From positions 1-14,273 of the forward strand of contig MU634220.1 in the NCBI GenBank assembly GCA_026770595.1: 14,273 nt of DNA, given 5' to 3'. The stretch is from Ochromonadaceae sp. CCMP2298. Taxonomy: Eukaryota; Sar; Synurophyceae; Ochromonadales; Ochromonadaceae. Numbering within the stretch: position 1 is the stretch's first letter; every line of letters starts with the position of its first letter. The notes beneath the pieces are model-generated. The model saw only the letters and a list, made by a program, of their open reading frames with translations. It ran no database searches and was not told where the DNA came from. The position numbers and the translations under genes were made by a program. Below are positions 1 through 8,168 of the stretch, piece by piece.

Positions 1-1
1 T

Positions 2-59
2 CTGCAAAGTGCTATATATCAGCTATTTGCTATACACCAGCGACCTTTCATCGACTCAC
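2..59 (-). other. Probable intron of the ankyrin gene (58 nt)
   Basis: On the minus strand the ankyrin frame reads GAG|GTGAGT at 60/59, an ideal 5' splice site in phase 0, and meets a TGA 12 nt into the putative intron. At the other end the strand reads CACTTTGCAG|A with AG at 3-2, preceded by GCTGAT, a plausible branch site. The 58-nt length is shorter than the 86-128 nt introns elsewhere in the window but not unreasonable. The acceptor lies at the very edge, so the following exon cannot be read and a more distant acceptor is possible. Confidence 0.5.
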
Positions 60-2498
60 CTCCATCTCCAGAGCGGCAGCAGCAGCCTCGTCGGCGTCTT
101 TTTGCGCACTGCTGGCGCTACTACTCGTCGCATTTGCACTTGCGAACGACATATTAATGGGTCGGTTGCTGCTGGCGCTACCCATGTCCTCGCCTACCTC
201 GCTTGTGAGGGCGCGGCTAATGACGTGCATGTTGGCGCCCCGCTTGAAGGAAGCCCACATGGGGTCTTCCTCCTCCTCCGCCGCGGTGACCTTATGGATA
301 ACCGTCACGGAACTATCGATACTATTGATAGAGGTGCCGCTTTTCGCACCAGACTGCCTCTTCTCAGCCTCCTCCAAGGGGAAGTAGAAGGGCACATTGA
401 GAAGGAAGGCATGCATGTTCTCCGCACTGACCAGCGCAGTCTGGTACCTACCTCCCGCAGCCATGCCGCCCATCCCACTGCTCGGCCCGCTTGGAAATGG
501 TCTGTTGTTGTGACTGCTAATGCCATTGTCAGTGTTGATATTTGTATTGCTACTGCTGCTGCTGCTGCTGCTGTTTTGGTTTACAGTTGAAGGAGAATAT
601 CCGACATTCGTCTTCGCCCAGGCAGGCGATGCCGTAAGGGGGGCAGCTTGAGCAGCCACAGTCGTAGCCGTTTCTGTATTAGTTGCGGTGGCAGTTGCTG
701 TGGCAGTTGTGGTGGCAGTTGTGGTGGCAGTTGTGGCAGGAGTAGAAGAGGTAGGGGGCGCAAATGGGGCAGACGTTTTGCTTCCCCACAGGCCCAGGGA
801 GGACCCAGAACTGCTCCGAGACACACTGTCGCTACTCTCCGCAGGGCCCAGCCCGTCTGCATAGTAAGCGTCAGCTGCGGGGCTGCGCAGAGTAAACAGC
901 CTGCTCCGCGTGCGGGCCCCGAAACCCTCACCACGCACACTCTCAGCAGGGGCGCTGCCAGCACTCCCCTGCCCAACCTCCACCCGACTGCCGAAACTGT
1001 CCACCTTGCGCTCATACTCTGTATTTCCAATTCCCTTCCCCACCTCCACCCGACTACCATTTCCCACTCTGCTTGCGTAGTCCGCGTTACGAATCCCCTC
1101 CATGGTCCCACCGACAGTTGCTCTGCGCGCCAGGGGCCCCTGCCTCCTGCGGTCGGGGCTGGTGGCGAGGGCGACTGCGATCTGCTGCGCCTCTTTCAGC
1201 AGGTGCTGCAGCGCGCGCTGCTCTGCGTCCTCGCGGCTGCGGAACAGCTCGACCCGCTGTACACTGGGCCCCTGCCCCGACCCCCGCTCTGGCAGTGCAG
1301 AATCCCCACCGACCGAGCGGCGCACGAACGGAAGGCGCCTACTAATTCTACGAGCTGCGTTGGCAGCCCTGGCAGCGCGGCTGGTGCCGACGACAGGATC
1401 TCCTTCCCCTGGTCTGAGCGACGTCAAAAGAAACCCGTCCTTGATGATTACCCAGTGACCAGTGCCGCTGTCGCTGGGATTGTCATTTAGGCCCGCTTCA
1501 TGATGGGGAGTCCGCTCACCCCTGCTCCAGTTCTTGGTTCCCAGCTTCCCCTGACTTGCGGTGGCATTCGCCAGCAGGGCGTGGTTGGCCTCGGGGGTGC
1601 GGGCCACAGGCGCGTCTTCTATCAGCAGCGTGGTACCCTCCGCGCCTGCGTCGTCCATCTCTGAGGCCATCGGATCCAGCCCAGCCGCCATCAGCACCAG
1701 AAAGACCACGCCCGAGTTGTTGTTCTGTCGTTTCATTTCTCTGGCCAGGTCCACGGCGGATTTCCCCTGCTGGTTGCGCGCGATAACGCTGCACCCCGCC
1801 TCGATCAGTATCTTCACGCACTCCTCGGAGCCGTCGATGCAGGCCAGGTGCAGGGCCGTGTTGCCGTACGAGTCCTGCAGATCCAGCACCTCCCGCACCT
1901 GCTGCTGCTCCTCGCGGCTGCGGATGACGTTGCCCTGCGCTGCGCTGACCAGCAGCAGCAGACACACAGCTGACCCAGTCTCCGCCGCGTAGTGCAGCGC
2001 TGTGCGGTTCTTGTTCATGGCGGAGTTGATGTAGGTCTTGTTGGCCCCTGCGTTGAGCAGGTGGTTCATGCTTTTGTAGGAGCCTGCCATGGCAGCGTAG
2101 TGCAGCGCAGAGTGGCCCAGCTGCCGGTGCGGCGCGTTCACGTTCGCCCCCTGCTGGATAATCATGCGCACGCAGTCGGCGTATCCCTTCTTCGCCACGA
2201 TGTGCAGCGGCGTGGACCCGTCGTAGAGGAAGCAGTCGGCAGAGAAGGGCGTGTCCCGGTCCTGCAGCGCCGCGTTCAGGCGCACGCATGTGGCCTCCTC
2301 CTCGTCGTCGACGATTCGCTCCATGATATCGTCCATCAGCACGTCGTCCATCAGCCGCCGGTCTTCCTCGCTCAGGAGGCTCTGGCACAGCACTCTGAGG
2401 GGCAGGAGCTCGACCTCGGCCGCCTTGCCTTTTTTACTGTCCAGACGAAACTTCTGGTACTTCCGCAGGGCGGCTGCTTTCAGCCCCGCACTCTCCAT
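48..2498 (-). CDS. Ankyrin-repeat protein with long disordered C-terminal region (probably incomplete at its 3' end)
   Basis: The reading frame starts at the ATG at 2498 and gives 816 residues. It is open further up to a GTG at 2522, but no in-frame ATG lies between the upstream TAG and 2498. Residues about 93-275 hold four clear ankyrin repeats (DGSTPLHIVAKKGYADCV, GHSALHYAAMAGS, NRTALHYAAETGS, GNTALHLACIDGSEECVKIL) and a degenerate fifth (GKSAVDLA). Ankyrin repeats are protein-binding scaffolds; no enzyme domain is visible, so the partner is unknown. The N-terminal 90 residues are helical and acidic. The rest is low complexity: an Arg-rich patch (ARRISRRLPFVRRS), a duplicated 22-residue unit, an Ala/Thr run and a poly-Ser run. 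There is no signal peptide or membrane segment. The last codons before the apparent TGA at 48-50 overlap a strong donor, GAG|GTGAGT, so the true C-terminus probably lies beyond the left edge. Ankyrin identity is firm; cellular role is not known. Confidence 0.85.
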   Translation of the reverse strand: MESAGLKAAALRKYQKFRLDSKKGKAAEVELLPLRVLCQSLLSEEDRRLMDDVLMDDIMERIVDDEEEATCVRLNAALQDRDTPFSADCFLYDGSTPLHIVAKKGYADCVRMIIQQGANVNAPHRQLGHSALHYAAMAGSYKSMNHLLNAGANKTYINSAMNKNRTALHYAAETGSAVCLLLLVSAAQGNVIRSREEQQQVREVLDLQDSYGNTALHLACIDGSEECVKILIEAGCSVIARNQQGKSAVDLAREMKRQNNNSGVVFLVLMAAGLDPMASEMDDAGAEGTTLLIEDAPVARTPEANHALLANATASQGKLGTKNWSRGERTPHHEAGLNDNPSDSGTGHWVIIKDGFLLTSLRPGEGDPVVGTSRAARAANAARRISRRLPFVRRSVGGDSALPERGSGQGPSVQRVELFRSREDAEQRALQHLLKEAQQIAVALATSPDRRRQGPLARRATVGGTMEGIRNADYASRVGNGSRVEVGKGIGNTEYERKVDSFGSRVEVGQGSAGSAPAESVRGEGFGARTRSRLFTLRSPAADAYYADGLGPAESSDSVSRSSSGSSLGLWGSKTSAPFAPPTSSTPATTATTTATTTATATATATNTETATTVAAQAAPLTASPAWAKTNVGYSPSTVNQNSSSSSSSSNTNINTDNGISSHNNRPFPSGPSSGMGGMAAGGRYQTALVSAENMHAFLLNVPFYFPLEEAEKRQSGAKSGTSINSIDSSVTVIHKVTAAEEEEDPMWASFKRGANMHVISRALTSEVGEDMGSASSNRPINMSFASANATSSSASSAQKDADEAAAAALEMEVSR
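553..573. repeat. (CTG)7 microsatellite coding poly-Ser
   Basis: Seven uninterrupted CTG units on the plus strand. On the minus strand they are AGC codons within an eight-residue serine run of the ankyrin protein. Such runs vary in length by slippage. Confidence 0.8.
660..738. repeat. 12-bp tandem repeats coding the Ala/Thr tract
   Basis: The unit GGCAGTTGTGGT is repeated in tandem around 701-738, with diverged copies before it. It encodes the Ala-Thr-rich stretch in the disordered tail of the ankyrin protein (ATTATTTATTTATA-like). Copies are imperfect. Confidence 0.7.
976..1107. repeat. 66-bp tandem duplication inside the ankyrin gene
   Basis: The 14-base string ACCTCCACCCGACT occurs at 976 and again at 1042, exactly 66 bases apart, and the protein shows the same 22-residue period (two copies of GSRVEVG.G preceded by DYASRV / EYERKV). 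The protein copies have diverged, so this is not a recent duplication. Confidence 0.65.
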
Positions 2499-2597
2499 CG
2501 CGCTGTTTGTAATTAGCCACACGCTATAAGATCTTGTGTATATGCTATGTACTGTAGCCTCTATGCACTATCCTCCGCCTCTGCTCTGCTGTGCCCT

Positions 2598-2625
2598 TCG
2601 AGCTGTGCACTTCGAGCTGTGCACT
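2598..2625. repeat. 14-bp direct tandem duplication
   Basis: CTTCGAGCTGTGCA occurs twice head to tail with no mismatch, followed by the start of a third copy (CTTG). It sits about 100 bases upstream of the ankyrin start codon. No function can be assigned. Confidence 0.75.
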
Positions 2626-2806
2626 TGCAAGCTAGCATCCAGGCAGACGTACAATACTGCACCTAGCCGGTGGAGCTCCTAGAAGTCCACACGCAAGCGG
2701 ATGTAGTCGTGCACGGCTGTTACAACTTGGGTTACCCCACTATGAGTCACCAGGTTCAGCTGGAAGATCTGACAGTCTCCATCATCCAGGCTCCCGCCTT
2801 CTCGGC

Positions 2807-2824
2807 GGCCAATGCGCATTGGCC
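2807..2824. promoter_or_regulatory. 18-bp perfect palindrome with two facing CCAAT boxes
   Basis: GGCCAATGCGCATTGGCC is its own reverse complement. It contains CCAAT on the plus strand (2809-2813) and on the minus strand (2818-2822). CCAAT is the known core of NF-Y (HAP2/3/5) sites in eukaryotes. Its position in the divergent gap fits a shared element, but binding is inference. Confidence 0.5.
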
Positions 2825-3279
2825 TGCCATCCGTGCTAGTACAAACCCTCTCACTGAATGTAACAGATCGCTGTCGTTGGTCCGAGTGGCACCCACCACA
2901 AGGTTGGGAGGGCGAGTTCGATACGGTAGGATTGATGTAGGATTGATCACCGTGGGATCCTCGCGCTTCCCTCTCTTCCCAAAAAATTCAGGGCTTGGGA
3001 ATGTCCCTTTCCAAACCTTGGACGTTTACTTTATGCTGGATTTTGTCCCACAAGTATGCGTCTTTTACTACGTTGCGCGGTAAAAAGGCGTCTGTTATTG
3101 TGAAACACTCGCCGAATGGCGAACGGATGGAGGGCGCATCATCAAAAGAGGACCAGCGGGCCTGGTCGAATCTCAAGTGCCGAATCCAAGAGGACCTTCA
3201 GCGAGGTTTGTGTATGGATTGAGCTCAGTATCTTCACCGCACTCACCACTACAGCCGTCCTCCAAATTCCTCTGAGAAA

Positions 3280-4611
3280 ATGTCGGGCATCACTCTGTAC
3301 ACCGACCCTGGAAACTTCCGGGCCTTCAAGGTCCTGGTCGCCGCCGAGTACAACTCGGTGGACGTCGCGGTGCCCACTTTCACCGTCGGCACGGACAATA
3401 TCACTCCCGCCTTCTTGGCGAAGTCTCCCCTCGCCAGAGTCCCTGTGCTGGACACCCCCCAGGGTTCCATCTTCGAGTCCGGCGCCATTGCGCGCTACGT
3501 GGCTCGCTTGAGGGCCGACACTGGTCTGATGGGCGCGTCCTTCTTTGACTCCGCGCAGGTGGATGCCTGGGTTGACTTCTGCGGCCACGATATCGAGCTG
3601 CCCGCCACTCTGTGGTACTATCCCTTCCTGGGCGTGGCTCCCTTCAACGCCGCCCTTTGCGCCAAGGCCAAGGCAGACCTGGCCAAGGCCCTCGCCGTCC
3701 TGGAGGCTCACCTTCTGGACAAGACTTACATGGTGGGCCACGCCGTCACCCTTGCAGATATCACCCTAGTCTCCGCCCTTGTGTACCCCTTCAAGTTCGT
3801 GGCAGACGCCAAGTTCCGCTCGGCCTTCCCCAGCGTGGTGAGGTGGTTCACCACCTGCGTGAACCAGCCCCAGTTCGAGGCAGTCATCGGCAAAGTCGTG
3901 CTCTGCGAGAAGGAGCTCGCGGCCCCCGTAGAGGGCGCTCCCTCCGCAGCCATTGCCTTCAAGCAGGGCGGTGACAAGAAGGGCGAGAAGAAGGAGAAGA
4001 AGGAGAAGGCCCCCAAGGCGCCCAAGGAGCAGAAGCCCAAGGAGGAGAAGAAACCCAAAAAGAAGGAGGAGGAGGAGGAGGACATGTTCGAGGACGAGGC
4101 GCCACCCGCGCCCAAGGCTGAGCACCCCTTCAAGATTTTGGACAAGGCCTCTCCCTCCGCCTTCTCCATGGACACCTGGAAGAAGACCTACTCCAACGCC
4201 ACGAGCTACGAGGCCGCCATGGCCACCTTCTTCGAGCTATACGAGCCCGCGGGCTGGTCCATCTTCCGCGGCGACTACAAGTACAACGACGAGTGCAAGG
4301 TGCTCTTCATGACCTCCAACCTCATCGGCGGATTCATCCAGCGCACCGAGGAGATCCGGAAGTGGCTCTTCGGCACGATGACCATCCGCGGCACGGAGGG
4401 CAAGGATGCGAACATGAAGGTCACCTGCTACTACCTCATCCGCGGTGACTCCATGGAGCCCCTCATCTCCTGCAACGACGACGCCGCCTGCTACGAATGG
4501 ACCAAGGTCGACGTCATCACGGAGGATTTCAAGAAGACCCTGTACGACTACTGGTGCAGCGAGGGCCCGCTCGACGGGGAGGCCTGCCTCGACTCGCGTG
4601 TGTATAAGTAG
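3280..4611 (+). CDS. EEF1G: Translation elongation factor eEF1B gamma subunit (EF-1-gamma)
   Basis: A single-exon, 443-residue protein, the usual size for this family. eEF1B gamma is the structural subunit of the complex that recharges eEF1A with GTP during translation elongation in the cytosol. Residues about 1-80 form the thioredoxin-like half of a GST fold (MSGITLYTD..., with SPLARVPVLDT and the ESGAIARYVAR helix). About 85-215 form the helical GST half, including YMVGHAVTLADITL. A Lys/Glu-rich linker follows (about 228-272). About 281-443 is the conserved EF1G C-terminal domain: HPFKILDKASPSAFSMDTWKK, SIFRGDYKYN, LIGGFIQRTEEIRKW and FGTMTIRGT are hallmarks. The start has A at -3 (GAGAAAATG) and is followed at once by the conserved N-terminus. 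Strong GC3 bias suits a highly expressed gene. Nothing is missing or broken. Confidence 0.97.
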   Translation: MSGITLYTDPGNFRAFKVLVAAEYNSVDVAVPTFTVGTDNITPAFLAKSPLARVPVLDTPQGSIFESGAIARYVARLRADTGLMGASFFDSAQVDAWVDFCGHDIELPATLWYYPFLGVAPFNAALCAKAKADLAKALAVLEAHLLDKTYMVGHAVTLADITLVSALVYPFKFVADAKFRSAFPSVVRWFTTCVNQPQFEAVIGKVVLCEKELAAPVEGAPSAAIAFKQGGDKKGEKKEKKEKAPKAPKEQKPKEEKKPKKKEEEEEDMFEDEAPPAPKAEHPFKILDKASPSAFSMDTWKKTYSNATSYEAAMATFFELYEPAGWSIFRGDYKYNDECKVLFMTSNLIGGFIQRTEEIRKWLFGTMTIRGTEGKDANMKVTCYYLIRGDSMEPLISCNDDAACYEWTKVDVITEDFKKTLYDYWCSEGPLDGEACLDSRVYK

Positions 4612-5839
4612 GCAGCGAGCGCCGCCTAGTAGGGACAATCAGTTTTGAGTTTGTGCTGTAACTTTCTCCGAAGCAAAGCGAAGAGGACCTTATATAAATT
4701 TTGACTTAGGAGATGCAGGAAGCAACTTTATAGGTTGGACAGAATAATAGTCTAATAATACCGGTAAATCTTTTGGCATGAACAGGTTCCTCCACAATCA
4801 CAGTTATTAATGATTTTTTGTGTTATACTAACTATAGTACACCAATCTGAAAATAATATTTTTGTCTGTGGGTCTTCTTCTCCGTCCGGGGTCACAGGGA
4901 GCTTGGAAAAGTGATGTGATACAAAAATAATTTCAAAAGGTGTCGTGTTTGCAGGTTTGTGTTGGTGTTGTGTTGTTGCCATTTTGTAAGGAGAGGGATG
5001 AATCTTGACCCGACCGTATAGACGTCTATTATAAACCACCTGCCAGGATCCCTTCTCCGTCTGCTATGCATTATCGACAATACATGGACGCCAATTAATA
5101 AGGTACATAATTATATTGATATTATAAGACAGAACCCACGTAAAATCCAGGGAATCACCATAAAATAGGCATCATAAACTGATAAATAGGCAGTGACAGG
5201 AGGTCTAAAATAACGGCCAACAAGCCAGCGCATTAAGATGACGACAAATATGGTTCTGCCTTACCTCTCACCCCTGACCCCTAACCCTCGACCCCTAACA
5301 GATGGCGAGTTTTGCCCTCAGCAATTCTGACCCTGTCGCCACCGCCCGGCGCAGCTCTAAGATGGCCTACGCTGTCTCCTACCGAGGGGCAAAGGTCTAC
5401 GCTGATGATAACACGCACAACGTGTGAGCGTCAATGCGCAGGAGTAGTAGTAGTATGGCAGTAGCATTAGTTGTAATAGCAGTATAGCTGCAGTGGTAGT
5501 AGTAGTAGTAGAAGTAGTAGTAGTAGTAGTAGTAGTTGTTGTTGTTGTTGTAGCAGCAGAAGTAGTAGCAGCGGTAGCAGTAGTAGCAGTAGTAGTAGTA
5601 GTAGTAGTAGTAGCAGCTGCTGCAGGAGTATAATATGTGTTAGTATAGTTCACGCTTTAAAAAAAATGTAATACGCCTAATCCGATTTCATCCGATTTCA
5701 ATCCGGAAGCCAGGAATCCGTAACGGACATCATCACATCAGCTTGGGGGTGTTCAAGAAGACACATCAGCAAATCCAAGGCGAAGACATCACAATCCAAG
5801 GCCAAGGCACTTCAATCTCCTGTTGTGTGATGACCTGCT
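4612..5839. other. Non-coding intergenic region
   Basis: About 1.2 kb between two plus-strand genes. The first part (to about 5200) is AT-rich and should hold the eEF1B gamma 3' UTR and terminator. I see no tRNA, conserved coding frame or long inverted repeat. From 5269 to 5300 there is a short C-rich degenerate run (CCCCTGACCCCTAACCC type), followed by the AGT microsatellite. The stretch just before 5840 should hold the promoter and leader of the next gene, but no core element is recognisable. Confidence 0.6.
5441..5628. repeat. Compound AGT/GTT/GCA trinucleotide microsatellite
   Basis: Runs of AGT (TAG/GTA) units, with a GTT run and AGC interruptions, cover about 190 bases. On the minus strand they create an apparent Thr-rich frame, but this is repeat translation with no supporting coding signal. 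It lies about 210 bases before the next start codon. Confidence 0.85.
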
Positions 5840-7926
5840 ATGCACCCGCGTCCACCTGAAGAGCACGCGCCGGCAACGGCGCACAGCCCCCAACGTCGGA
5901 AGATGACAGCTTCCGTGGCCATGCCTGGTATAGAGGAAGCACAGAGGCGGCCTGCAGCCCCGTTGATGGCCATTCCTGTTATCGACGAAGCGCAGAGGCG
6001 GCCTGTCAGCACATACAAATGGGGACGCAAGGCTACGCGTCGCTTCTCCTTGTTGGAGAACATCATACCTCGTGGTCAGTTTGACGAAGCCTTGAAGCTC
6101 ACCATTGCCACCTCGCTGCAGGCGATGGATGCATGGTCGGACGATGAAGGGACGGAGGAGCAGAAGGAGGAGGCAGAAGCCGCCGCAGCTCGGCGGATGG
6201 AGGACAAGGACAAGGACGGCGATGACAGCGGGTGTGCTTCGGGGGAGGAGGAGGAGTTCAGCATTTATACATCCCCTCGCCACCCCCCGGACACCGAGGA
6301 GGGTGAAGAGAGCAACGAGGCATGTGCGCCAGCTGTGCCTGTCTCCATCCAAGACAAGCAGAGACTACACGCAGACAACCTGGCCCAGACTCGGTTACGC
6401 ATGCAGCGTCCCAAACAGCTACGCGCTCTGCCTGCCACGATGACCGCTCAGAGAGAGTTCACTCGCAAGTTACAGGAGACGCAGCTGGCACGGCGTCGGC
6501 AGAAACTGGTGCTGCAGTCAGTGGAGGCGATCCTCCGCAAGCGCCGGAACGAGAACAGCGCGCAGCAGGAGGCTCTGCGCATGAAGCTGAAGACGCTGAG
6601 CGCCACGAGGCAGCTGGCGGTGCACGTGGTGGCCAAGGCTGCGGTGGGCGCCGCGCTGGCCAAGGCGCTCAAGCCATCTATCGCCAGGTAGGACACGTGT
6701 CCAATCCGCGATGCGCACTCACCACTCCCTCTCTTTACTCTTTAACTCCTCCACCACCTCCACCATCCCCACCACCTGCACCACCTGCACCACCCCCACC
6801 ACCACCCACACACAGAGCGGCGAAGAAGATCATCAAGGAGGAGAAACGCGTGGAGCGGGTCACCATGGCTGTGCGACGCATTACGAGCATCTGGAGCAAG
6901 TACCGGGTATACAAGCTGCTAATGCACGTCGTCCTACACGTGCGCAGGATAGCCGCAGACACGCACGAGCGGTGGGAGCGGGAGACAGATGAGTTCCGCA
7001 TGCGGGCGGCGCACCGCCGCGTGGCGGAGGATGTACAGATGCGGCAGTATCTGGTCAAGTGTCGCAAAGAGGCCCCTCCTCTCAGCCCAAGCCCCCCCAG
7101 CGCTCTCAAGAGCTCGCGGGCCTTGCCGCAGGCCCTGGCTCGCGCGAGGCCCTTCCAGCCGGGGACCGCTGCCCCCCGCAAGCCCGCAGAGCAGCACGAC
7201 GGGAGCGTCTGGCAGCGCAGAGAAGAGCCCTGTGCGCCAGTTCCAGCTGCGACAGTGCGGACGGGGCAGGGTAAGTTCCCATCCAAGGCACCCCCGGCGC
7301 GCCGGCAAGAGTCCCCGCCCCGGCCCCGGCCCCCTCTGCCCCAGCGCGCAGTTGATCCACCTGGCAGTGCCGGTGCCAGTGTGCGATTCAGCAGTGTGGG
7401 CGCAGACGCAGACGTGTCGTTCCACAGACCCGACCTGGCCCCCTTCAGTGCCGCCATGAACAAACGGTCCCTACACTCCGCCCTGCTGCAGAGCCAGTAC
7501 CCACAGCAGGTGCGCACGCTGCAGTGGGAGCTGGAGAGAGCGGCGGAGAGGGAGCTGGAGAGAGCGGCGAAAAGCCTGCAGGGGTACGTGGGCGACCTTT
7601 GGAACCCTCGTACTCCGCGTTCGCAGGCGCGGTTTAGGGCTTCGGAGCTGGAGCCTACGACCTCGCCCGCGCGTTTCCCTGTGAAGACACAGGCTCCCAG
7701 ACCAAAGCCCCCCGCGCCTGCGTACCCCGTGGAGGACTGGGAGCAGGCTGCTGCGGTAGACAAGGACTACGCGGTGCGCGGTGCTACCTCTGCGCCTCTG
7801 CTGGCTCTGCAGGAGGAGTACCTAGCCTCAGCGAGGAAGGTGCTGGAGTGCAAGGCGCAGGCAGCACAGCGCATCCGAGACCTGGGCCGCGACTTGAAGG
7901 GCGTGGAGGACGAAGAAGAGCTGTGA
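5840..7926 (+). CDS. Unrecognised basic, helical protein (two exons, 652 aa)
   Basis: I do not recognise this family. Exons 5840-6687 and 6816-7926 join in phase 2 (GCCAG + AGCGGCG) to give 652 residues. The ATG is the first after an in-frame TGA at 5831. In order: an N-terminal pair of 17-residue repeats (PGIEEAQRRP at 29, PVIDEAQRRP at 46); a strongly acidic segment about 99-160; a long Arg/Lys-rich helical region about 170-370 that spans the splice junction (REFTRKLQETQLARRRQ, then AAKKIIKEEKRVERVT and ITSIWSKYRVYKLL); then a Pro-rich disordered tail with ELERAA twice near residue 520. No signal peptide, membrane segment or catalytic motif is visible. The helical region might form a coiled coil or bind calmodulin (Trp/Tyr among basic residues), but the IQ consensus is not met. 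Seamless frame continuation across the intron, and open frames on both sides, support a real gene. Helical scaffolds of cilia or cytoskeleton would look like this; that is only a possibility. Confidence 0.75.
5924..6009 (+). repeat. 51-bp tandem repeat at the N-terminus of the unknown helical protein
   Basis: Two copies starting at 5924 and 5975 encode P-G/V-I-E/D-EAQRRP. The string CAGAGGCGGCCTG is identical in both, while the flanks have diverged at synonymous and replacement positions. Confidence 0.65.
6688..6815 (+). other. Intron of the unknown helical gene (128 nt)
   Basis: Donor AG|GTAGGA at 6688 and acceptor CACACACAG| at 6815. Exon 1 meets TAG immediately inside the donor, and the exon 2 frame continues from 6816 in matching phase. 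TTTAACTCC may be the branch site, followed by a long CCA/CCT-rich pyrimidine stretch. The intron start carries the 12-bp palindrome GGACACGTGTCC (6691-6702). Confidence 0.85.
7271..7351 (+). other. Possible optional in-frame intron (81 nt, 27 codons) within exon 2
   Basis: The exon contains CAGG|GTAAGT, a near-ideal donor, at 7271. A C/T-rich run (CCCCTCTGCCCCAG, then CGCGCAG) follows, with AG at 7350-7351. Removing 81 bases keeps the frame (GTT joins at the junction) and gives 625 instead of 652 residues; keeping it also leaves the frame open. The nearer AG at 7343-7344 would shift the frame. Whether it is spliced cannot be told from the sequence. Confidence 0.4.
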
Positions 7927-8168
7927 GCTGAGGCGTGTGCGCATGTCGCGATGACTGGTGCGATGGCTTTGAGGCGTCCCCTCTGAGCCGCTCAGAGCGT
8001 CATTTTAGCAGCACCGCTCACCCCCCCCCTCACCCCCGATCGATGTATGATGTATGATGTATGATGTACAATTGAGACATGCCAGTAAAGCCTTGCTTAC
8101 TATTATACCATTTAATGTATTAATGAAAATATGTAACATATCTTTAATACGAATCACTGTAACACGAG
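7927..8168. other. Convergent 3' region with four TGTA motifs at 7-base spacing
   Basis: This 242-base gap lies between two stop codons that face each other. It holds a run of eight C's near 8022 and a GATGTAT repeat with TGTA at 8044, 8051, 8058 and 8065. UGUA is the core of both the CFIm polyadenylation element and PUF binding sites; which transcript uses it, if any, is inference. Both 3' UTRs must be short or overlap. Confidence 0.5.

Larger units (their letters stand above)
2499..3279. promoter_or_regulatory. Divergent promoter region between the ankyrin gene and eEF1B gamma
   Basis: This 781-base gap separates two start codons that point away from each other, so it must carry both promoters and both 5' leaders. 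The short reading frames in it show no recognisable protein. Visible elements are a 14-bp tandem duplication near the ankyrin side and an 18-bp CCAAT-containing palindrome near the middle. I see no convincing TATA box for eEF1B gamma. An intron in the eEF1B gamma leader cannot be excluded. Confidence 0.5.

Noticed and set aside
2499-2522. GTG at 2522 as the start of the ankyrin protein
   Set aside because: Eukaryotic initiation favours the in-frame ATG at 2498; the extra eight residues show no conservation signal.
2860-2940. tRNA-like GAGTTCGATAC and GTCCGAGTGGC in the divergent gap
   Set aside because: The arms around the presumed T loop do not pair and no acceptor stem or anticodon arm can be drawn.
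5269-5300. C-rich CCCTAA-like run as a telomeric remnant
   Set aside because: Only a few degenerate units, irregular spacing, and ordinary gene sequence on both sides.
5357-5653. Thr-rich minus-strand frame
   Set aside because: It is translation of the AGT microsatellite with no other coding support.
6322-6815. Long alternative plus-strand frame overlapping exon 1 of the helical gene and running through the intron into exon 2
   Set aside because: It reads exon 1 in another frame and translates the CCA-rich intron as poly-Pro. The splice join in the main frame is cleaner; only the part from 6816 is used.
7271-7344. 74-nt intron ending at the nearer CCCCAG
   Set aside because: Its removal would shift the frame and break the open reading frame; only the AG at 7351 keeps it.
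6735-7763. 342-codon minus-strand frame opposite the helical gene
   Set aside because: Antisense shadow of GC-rich coding sequence; it ends in translated intron repeat (poly-Gly).
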